Origin: UBA6164 sp045107135
Lineage (GTDB): Bacteria; Patescibacteriota; Gracilibacteria; BD1-5; UBA6164
Length of the DNA: 5,006 nucleotides
Direction of reading: 5' to 3'
Assembly (NCBI GenBank): GCA_045107135.1
Contig: JASFZI010000102.1
Location: forward strand, 1-5,006
In this document: one piece after another, positions 1-5,006 of the stretch
How positions within the stretch are numbered: the stretch's first letter is position 1
Layout: each line of letters opens with the position of its first letter
Notes under the pieces: model-generated
The model's database searches: none
What the model saw: only the letters and a program-made list of their open reading frames with translations
What the model was told of the DNA's origin: nothing
Position numbers and translations under genes: made by a program

Positions 1-293
1 GATAAATCATCAAATTCTAAAAATTGTTCATCTGTTAAAGATTTTATTTCAATTTTTTTAATCTCTTCTTTCTTAATTTCTTCTTGAACTTCTTTTTCTT
101 CCTCTTTTATTATATCCTGTTTAGCTTTTTCTATTTCAATATCAAGATTTGATCAAGAATCATTATTTGCTTCATCAAGTTCAATTATTCATAGCTCTTT
201 TTTTGCATTTTCAACATCATCTTTAGAAGTAAAACATGATGACAATATTAGCGTTAAAAATAATACTAATATTATATTTATTGTTTTTCTCAT
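1..293 (-). CDS. Putative lipoprotein with charged coiled-coil-like region (partial, N-terminal 97 residues)
   Basis: The frame opens with ATG at 293 and stays open to the window edge, so the C-terminus is missing. Residues 1-19 form a signal sequence with a basic start (MRK), a hydrophobic core and a lipobox LSSC. Cys20 would be lipidated and the protein anchored on the outer face of the cytoplasmic membrane. After the lipobox the chain is strongly charged, with a Glu/Lys-rich stretch at about residues 56-80 that would form a long helix or coiled coil. Two in-frame UGA codons (Gly39 and Gly49) must be read through. The start has no Shine-Dalgarno sequence, only an A-rich leader. I do not recognise the family and the visible part shows no enzymatic motif. 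It lies downstream of RNase J behind a hairpin, so it is probably transcribed separately. A TTTACA/TAAACT pair spaced 16 bases apart overlaps that hairpin and could be its promoter, but this is weak. Confidence 0.8.
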
Positions 294-308
294 ATTTTTT
301 TATTAAGC

Positions 309-345
309 AATAAAAACACACTAAATAGTTTAATGTGTTTTTATT
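309..345 (-). terminator. Hairpin terminator between RNase J and the lipoprotein gene
   Basis: Positions 309-320 and 334-345 are perfectly complementary over 12 bp (AATAAAAACACA). The inner part continues, after one C-A mismatch, with TAAA/TTTA (322-325 and 329-332) around a 3-base loop. The U-rich arm doubles as the U-tract on the minus strand, and a T-rich run also follows on the plus strand, so the hairpin may work in both directions. It begins 23 bases beyond the RNase J stop codon, as expected for its terminator. Confidence 0.65.
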
Positions 346-367
346 TTTTGTAAAGAATTTTTTTAAA

Positions 368-2335
368 CTAAACTTCAGTGACTATTGGTATAATCATTGG
401 TTCTCTATCTAATTTATGATTTAGAAATTTTTCTAAATCTGTCCTTAATATTTTAATTAAATCTTTTTCATCCATATCAGGAACATCTTTTACTGTATTT
501 TCATAAACATCTCTAGATTTTTTTATAATCATTCTATGAATAAATCTAACTTCATCTAAATATACTAAACCTCTAGTTTCAAGTTTAATATGTCCTAAAA
601 TAGCTTTAGTCTTTTTATCAACTTTAAATGCTACTACAAGTACTCATGAATTCATCATTTTTTCTCTAGCTTTTATTACATGACTAGTTGCTAATCACAT
701 TCCATATCCATCAATAACTATCTCTTGAATAGGTGCTTTTATTCTTGATTTAAAGACATTACCATTATTAGGAGCAAAATCTACCATGTTACCATTATCA
801 ATCATTAACAGATTCTCTTCTTTAAAACCAGTAGAAATTGCAGTATTTCAATGAATTGTTCTAAAATATAAATCTCAAAAAATTGGTAAAAAATACTTTG
901 GTTTAATCAATTCAATAAATATTTTTTGTTCTTCTTGAAAACCATGTCCTCAAGTATGAACTTCACCATCATCTTTAGTAATTACTCTTGCTCATAATCT
1001 TATCAATTTATTTATAATTCAAATAACTGATTTTTCATTACCAGGAACAATTGAAGAAGAAAATATAATAGTATCTCCTTTAATTATTTCTACAGAGTTA
1101 TGTCTTCAATCAGCCATTCTTGATAATGCTGAAAATTCTTCTCATTGACTTCAAGTTGTAACAACTATTTGTTTATGAGGAGGAATTCATTCTGTATTTT
1201 TAGGTGTCATTTTTTTAACAACTCCTTGTTTTATTTTTAAATATCATAATTCTCTAGCTATTGCTACATTTTCTATCATACTTCTTCAGCTCAAGAAAAT
1301 TGTTTTATCATATTTAACACATATATCTACAAGCTGTTGAATTCTAGATATCCAAGAAGAAAAAGCAGCAATAATTAATCTTCCTCTTTTATGATTTGAT
1401 ATAATTTTTTCAAGCTCTTCTCAAACATTTTTTTCACTCATTGAAAAACCTTTTCTAGTAGAACCTGTAGAGTCTGATAAAAATAAACTAATTCCTCTTT
1501 TTCAAATTTCACCAATTCTATCTAAATCAGCTGGTTTATCAATAGCAGGAGTATGATCTATTTTAAAATCTCAAGAATGAACAATTTTTGTTCCCCCTTC
1601 AGATTCTAAATAAATTCAAGCACTATCCGGAACAGAATGATTTACATTAAAATATTCAACTTTAAAAGCTCATACTTTAAATTGATCTCATGATAAAGCA
1701 TCTACTTCTATCAAGGTAGCATGTGGAATTAATCCAGCTTCAGCTAATGATTTTTTAACCAAACCTATTGTAAATCTAGTACCATAAAGTGTTGGCATTC
1801 AAAGCGCAGGCATAATATGTTTTAATGAACCTATATGATCTAAATGAGCATGTGTTATTAATATTCCCTTTATTTTGTCTTTGTATTTTGTTAAAAAAGA
1901 AATATCTGGGATAGAATAATTCACTCCCAACATATCAGCATCAGCAAATTGTACTCAACAATCAACTATGATAATATCATCACCATATTGAAACATTCAC
2001 ATATTTTTCGCTCCTGTTTCATTATTCCCTCAAATTGGCATATATCTAGTATATCAATCTCTTAAAGAAGGAAGGTAAAATTTTGTTTCTGGAAATTTAG
2101 AAATAAATTTTCATCTTATCTCTCAGCTAGAATTTCTATTATAATTTTTATTCTTATTATAATTTACTTTATTTGATTTAAAGTTTTTGTTGTTATTATT
2201 ATTTTTAAAATTCTTATTTACAACTTTTTTATTTTCTACTTTTTTTATCTGAACTTTATCTTCAGTTTTTTGTTTTGGTAAATTAGTTTTTGTAGAACCT
2301 AGTTCTAAATCTAATTCATCTAAAAAATCTTTCAT
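368..2335 (-). CDS. rnj: Ribonuclease J (metallo-beta-lactamase / beta-CASP RNase), UGA read as Gly
   Basis: This is a 655-residue RNase J, a cytoplasmic zinc-dependent 5'-3' exonuclease and endonuclease that processes and degrades RNA. From residue 99 on it follows Bacillus subtilis RNase J1 closely. The metal-binding motif HAHLDH is at 162-167, NHSVPDS has His233, HSGDFK has Asp256, TGSQGE is at 394-399, and the late HTGGHG has His464. The C-terminus REPMIIPIVTEV matches the family's usual ending. The order is beta-lactamase part, beta-CASP insert, second beta-lactamase part, C-terminal domain. It uses 26 in-frame UGA codons, many at glycines invariant in the family, which fixes UGA as Gly. 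Residues 1 to about 90 are an extension absent from RNase J1, Asn/Lys-rich at about 35-68 and probably disordered; it might bind RNA. The only ATG in this region is at 2335, without a Shine-Dalgarno sequence. The total length minus the extension (about 566) fits the usual 550-560. Confidence 0.96.
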
Positions 2336-2399
2336 ATGTTTTTTTATTGATTTTTAATAATTAAAATTTGTTTTTTTACCTTGAATATACAACCTAAAA

Positions 2400-2428
2400 A
2401 ATATAATAAAACCCTAGTTAATACACAA
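2400..2428 (-). promoter_or_regulatory. Candidate sigma-70-type promoter for the RNase J gene
   Basis: On the minus strand a TATATT -10 box (2400-2405) follows a TTGTGT -35 box (2423-2428) with the ideal 17-base spacing. It would start transcription about 55-60 bases before the RNase J ATG. The -10 matches the consensus at 5 of 6 positions but the -35 at only 3 of 6. In so AT-rich a background such matches occur by chance, so support rests mainly on the position between an upstream terminator and the gene. Confidence 0.3.
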
Positions 2429-2439
2429 AAAAATTAACT
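2416..2439. repeat. 7-bp inverted repeat around the candidate -35 box
   Basis: AGTTAAT (2416-2422) and ATTAACT (2433-2439) are exact reverse complements separated by 10 bases that include the proposed -35 element. This geometry could be an operator for a dimeric repressor. It could also be chance, because the arms contain mostly A and T. Confidence 0.3.
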
Positions 2440-2481
2440 TTTTTTATTTACTGAAAATGTTTGATATGATTGTATTTTTAT

Positions 2482-2518
2482 AAAAAACACTTTTTTTAAT
2501 TTATTCAAATTAAAAAGT
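2482..2518 (-). terminator. AT-rich hairpin terminator closing the pilin-protease operon
   Basis: Arms 2489-2502 and 2507-2518 pair over 12 bp with a two-base bulge in the T-run and a 4-base loop. On the minus strand the hairpin is followed directly by G and six T residues (2482-2488). It lies 28 bases beyond the protease stop codon and about 150 bases before the RNase J start, so it separates the two transcription units. The stem has only one G-C pair, so its strength is uncertain. Confidence 0.55.
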
Positions 2519-2545
2519 TATTTTTTATAGGTACGAGGATTATAT

Positions 2546-3415
2546 TTATTTTTTCATAAATTCCAAAAAGTTTTCTAAAGAAAAGTCAATTTTTGTAATA
2601 TCCCGGTAATATGGCTTTACTTTATTTCCTATAGAAAAGTCTGTTTTTAAAAATTCTTTATTCATAAATAAGTACTTTGTAAAGAACATATATTTCTGCT
2701 TTAAATTTTCTGAATCATTAGATTTTTTAAAAAAATCCCCGTTATGTAGTATAAAATATGTAAAAGATTCAGCAAAATCTTCATATTTATTTGTCATAGC
2801 ATAACCTGAAACAAAATCCAATTGTTTTAATCAAGGTTTCAAAATTTTTGTTCAATCCCATGAAATATTATAAAAATAATCACTTATATCAGTAAAAATT
2901 TCTTTTTCGAAAAAATATAAATCAATAAAATGAGCAAATTCATGAATTCAAACAGAATTAAACTCAGAGACTTTCATCTCTTGTACTCAAAACATTTTAA
3001 TTGAACGATCTTTCATTCTTCATCTAACATCATTTTTTTCTTTATATAGCTCTATCTTTAAGTCTTTAATTTTATTTTTCACATAAATACTATTCAAAAA
3101 AGCCTTAAAAGAATATGTATAATCTAAAATTGTAGCATTAAAACTGGCAGGATAATATATAAACTTTATATTATAAGCTGATTTTAAAATAATTTTTATT
3201 TTTTCTTTTTCTTCTTCAGTTAGATTATTTTTCTCTTCTTCAATGTTTTTTTCAATCTCTTCTATTTTTTTTACAGGAATATTTGGTTCTATGTATGTAT
3301 TTTCAATATGTTCATTCAAATATTTTTCTTGGTCTCAGAAAAAATAGTTTCCCAATATAAATATAAGAAAACTAAAAAATAATAATGAGAATAAAAATAA
3401 ATATAATTTTTTCAT
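2546..3415 (-). CDS. Membrane-anchored zinc metallopeptidase with lethal-factor-like (ATLF/M34-type) catalytic motif
   Basis: This 289-residue frame opens with ATG at 3415 and ends in TAA. A signal anchor (about residues 3-26, basic start MKK, no lipobox) places the rest outside the cytoplasmic membrane. A Glu/Lys-rich, probably helical stretch (about 37-72) links it to the catalytic part. The zinc motif HEFAH is at 158-162, followed by FID as in related proteases. Further on come Tyr205 and Glu212 in the segment SGYAMTNKYEDFAESF. In anthrax lethal factor, as I recall it, the sequence is HEFGHAVD followed by YGRTNEAEFFAEAF, with Tyr728 and zinc ligand Glu735 also seven residues apart. This suggests a gluzincin with ligands His158, His162 and Glu212, catalytic Glu159 and Tyr205. 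Six UGA codons are read as Gly, including Gly156 just before the motif. It starts 5 bases after the fourth pilin-like gene and so is probably co-expressed. The substrate is unknown. Assignment as a zinc protease is strong; the lethal-factor relationship is motif-level only. Confidence 0.85.
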
Positions 3416-3420
3416 ATTTT

Positions 3421-3843
3421 TTATAATGAATACATAATTTTAACTATTAAATTAATAATAGCTGAAGCAGATATTACTCACAGGAATCAGACAATACCCC
3501 ATTTAACAATATCTTTAGATTTTGTTATTTTATCCTCTTCTCAAGCGCTTAGAGTCATCATAAGTCCTCCATAAACTATTGAACCAACAGCAAATACTCA
3601 TAAATACAATGCTATATTGTCTACCCAACTTTTTATTTTAACGGAAACTCCTCAACTATCAATACCAGCATCTGTTCAAATAATTAATTTGGATCATTCT
3701 AAACAGTTATCTAATGCTTGTCATACATCAAATTCAGAGTCGGCATTAGGTGCACAATTAGCTCAAGATACTGAATAAACATAGAAAATCCCTATTATAG
3801 CTATTAATATGATTAATATTTTTTTTATCTCAATTATATTCAT
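3421..3843 (-). CDS. Type IV secretion pilin-like membrane protein (VirB2/TrbC-like), fourth in cluster
   Basis: This is a complete 140-residue protein. Residues 9-25 are hydrophobic and end at a plausible signal peptidase site SGA|N after residue 28. An extracytoplasmic segment follows with two cysteines (Cys30 and Cys47) that could form a disulfide. Two membrane helices (about 76-99 and 112-137) flank a short charged turn, SAGEEDKITKSKD. The sequence YGGLMMTLSAGEEDK followed by a Lys-rich turn is the signature of the small T4SS-pilin-like family common in Patescibacteria (I believe Pfam T4SS_pilin, PF18895). Such proteins sit in the cytoplasmic membrane and, in related systems, polymerise into a pilus. 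Nine UGA codons are read as Gly. The stop lies 5 bases before the protease start, and the start lies 10 bases after the preceding gene. There is no Shine-Dalgarno sequence. Confidence 0.85.
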
Positions 3844-3853
3844 TTTTTCTAAA

Positions 3854-4252
3854 TTAAAGATTTATTCAAGCAACTAATACAACTGCTGCCCAGGCCAAAC
3901 TAACTAATAAAATTCAAATTATTGCATATACCATTTGCATCATAGCTGCTTTAAATTCTTCTGGTTTTCCTCTAGCAAGTGTTAATTTGATTCAAATAAA
4001 TAAGAATACTCAAACTGAAATTAGCATAATTAAGCTTGTCATAGAATTTTTAATCCATTTAAAAATGTATGCAGTAACCTCTAATCAATCTTCTGAGTCA
4101 GACTTTACAATGTTATCATCACCATCAGTAAAATCTAATAACGTGTTTTTTATATCTGTATTTCAAACATCTCTTGTTGCTCAATAAGATATCTCTACAA
4201 AAGAAAAATTAAAAATTATTAATAATGAGAGTACTAAAAGTTTTTTTATCAT
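3854..4252 (-). CDS. Type IV secretion pilin-like membrane protein, third in cluster (divergent turn)
   Basis: This is a complete 132-residue protein with the same architecture as its neighbours. A basic start (MIKK) and a hydrophobic signal segment (about 5-19) lead to a possible cleavage site near SYGA (22-25). An acidic extracytoplasmic stretch (about 28-58) follows, then two hydrophobic helices (about 70-92 and 107-131). The turn between the helices is LARGKPEEFKAAMMQ, which keeps the charged, Lys-containing character but lacks the SGGDEE-type motif of the other members. It has no cysteine, unlike the flanking copies. Seven of nine glycines are UGA, the highest share among the pilin-like genes. 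It starts 4 bases after the stop of the preceding gene. Membership in the pilin family is by architecture and position as much as by motif. Confidence 0.78.
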
Positions 4253-4256
4253 AATA

Positions 4257-4640
4257 TTAATTATTACTTATTATTATTTTATCTAATATATTTACTAATC
4301 ACCATGCTGATATTGATAGAACAACTCAAGCTAATGACCATATAATCCATGATTTTGCTTTTTTAACCTTCTCTTCATCTCATCATGAAAACAAATACAG
4401 CATACCACTCAAAATCAAAGCAATTACAGCAATTACAGCCACAAATTGAATTACTTGTCATATTATACTAGTAATAAATTCTATTCACATATTATCACTA
4501 ACATTGGCAGGTGAAGGAGTCATTTTATCATCATCCACACATCCAGGTAATCATATACAATTAACCTCAGGAGCGGCCGCAGAAACTATATTTATTCCTG
4601 AAAATAATAAAATACCTATAATAAAAATTTTTCTTAACAT
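4257..4640 (-). CDS. Type IV secretion pilin-like membrane protein, second in cluster
   Basis: This complete 127-residue protein is the clearest pilin-like member. The signal peptide has a basic start (MLRK) and a hydrophobic core (5-20), and ends in AAA (21-23) before Pro24, a good signal peptidase I site. The short extracytoplasmic part has Cys28 and Cys34 six residues apart and an acidic DDD. Two membrane helices (about 60-84 and 98-123) flank the turn SGGDEEKVKKAKS, the hallmark of VirB2/TrbC-like pilins seen in Patescibacteria. Both glycines of SGG are UGA codons, and Trp113-Gly114 is written UGG-UGA, showing the two codons used side by side with different meanings. The start follows the previous stop by 18 bases, with an A-rich leader and no Shine-Dalgarno sequence. 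The bases at the cleavage site form GCGGCCGC, a rare GC island in this window. Confidence 0.88.
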
Positions 4641-4658
4641 AATTTTTTTTATTAATTA

Positions 4659-5006
4659 TTAACTATTTCATTGATATAAAATAAATCTAAATGCTGCAAT
4701 AAGATAATATGAGCCTAGTGCAACAAACAAAGCAATTACCCCTGACATAAAAATAGATTTTCACTTACTAAGAAGCTCATCTTGTCCATGATGCAATACT
4801 ATATATCCAGCACCAACCGTCATCACTAACAATGCCAAACTTCAAAGTAACATCATCATATTCTGAATAATAGTTCAAAGAGCATAATTTACACTTTCCT
4901 TTACAGTTCATCACTTAACTTCTAATCCAGGAGAAATGGTATTTACCTTAATTTTAAAACCAACACTTGAGATGTCTCAATCAGACTCTGTTGATCACTC
5001 ATAAGC
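4659..5006 (-). CDS. Type IV secretion pilin-like membrane protein, first visible in cluster (partial, C-terminal 115 residues)
   Basis: The N-terminus lies beyond the right edge, so the signal peptide and start are not seen. The visible part begins with an extracytoplasmic stretch rich in Ser, Asp and Lys (1-40). Two membrane helices follow (about 46-71 and 85-111). They are joined by the turn HHGQDELLSKGKS, which corresponds to the SGGDEEKVKKAKS turn of the next gene. The protein ends in YQGNS and TAA. Eight of the 15 visible glycines are UGA, including two adjacent ones (32 has UGA and so does 33). The visible exposed segment contains no cysteine. It is at least as long as the other three copies and may be larger. 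It heads the visible part of the operon, whose promoter must lie outside the window. Confidence 0.82.

Noticed and set aside
368..2335. RNase J as a pseudogene or a set of fragments broken by stops
   Set aside because: Every interruption is UGA. TAA and TAG occur in frame only at the end, and all catalytic motifs are intact.
2440..2490. Plus-strand promoter-like TTTACT/TTGTAT pair
   Set aside because: No plus-strand gene lies downstream; such matches are expected in this AT-rich gap.
2546..2821. Short separate gene starting at a TTG at 2821
   Set aside because: It is the C-terminal part of the 289-residue protease, seen alone only when UGA is treated as stop. The same holds for the piece at 3020-3319.
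3987..4187. 66-residue plus-strand frame
   Set aside because: It lies fully antisense to the third pilin-like gene, resembles no known protein and is a shadow of that gene.
4573..4580. GCGGCCGC (NotI-like) as a cloning or adaptor scar
   Set aside because: It encodes Ala residues at a normal signal peptidase site, in frame, with natural sequence on both sides. It is more likely chance.
1..5006. UGA read as tryptophan (Mycoplasma-type code 4)
   Set aside because: UGA columns fall on family glycines in RNase J and the pilin SGGDEE turn, and would place Trp in TGSQGE and GDFK. UGG is already used for Trp.
1..5006. Selenocysteine at UGA codons
   Set aside because: The UGA codons are far too many, lie at glycine positions, and no SECIS-like hairpins follow them.

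Overview
The window is AT-rich and every gene I can support lies on the minus strand. Read with the standard bacterial code the genes break into short pieces. Read with UGA as glycine they become seven clean reading frames. By hand count, 65 of 119 glycine codons are UGA and 54 are GGN, while tryptophan is always UGG. UGA falls at glycines that define known motifs, such as the RNase J TGSQGE and GDFK motifs and the SGGDEE turn of a pilin-like protein. This is genetic code 25, known from the Absconditabacteria (SR1) and Gracilibacteria (BD1-5) of the Patescibacteria/CPR. The organism is therefore very probably one of these small, host-dependent or predatory bacteria.

Layout in transcription order, right to left. 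Positions 5006-3421 hold four tandem small membrane proteins (the first cut by the window edge). Each has a hydrophobic pair flanking a short charged turn, typical of VirB2/TrbC-like type IV secretion pilins; the three complete ones also have an N-terminal signal segment. Five bases after the last one comes a membrane-anchored zinc metallopeptidase (3415-2546). Its HEFAH...Y-7-E signature resembles the catalytic domain of anthrax lethal factor. The gaps of 18, 4, 10 and 5 bases suggest one operon that ends at an AT-only hairpin terminator (2482-2518).

A 210-base gap (2336-2545) carries that terminator, a candidate promoter and a small inverted repeat. It is followed by a complete RNase J gene (2335-368) with an unusual Asn/Lys-rich N-terminal extension. 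A second hairpin (309-345) separates it from the start of a lipoprotein gene (293-1) that runs off the left edge.

The pilin cluster and the protease probably form one cell-surface module. In an epibiotic or predatory bacterium this could serve attachment to, or exchange with, another cell, but that role is inferred. RNase J is an unrelated housekeeping gene for RNA processing and decay. No RNA genes, mobile elements, CRISPR arrays or plus-strand genes were found.
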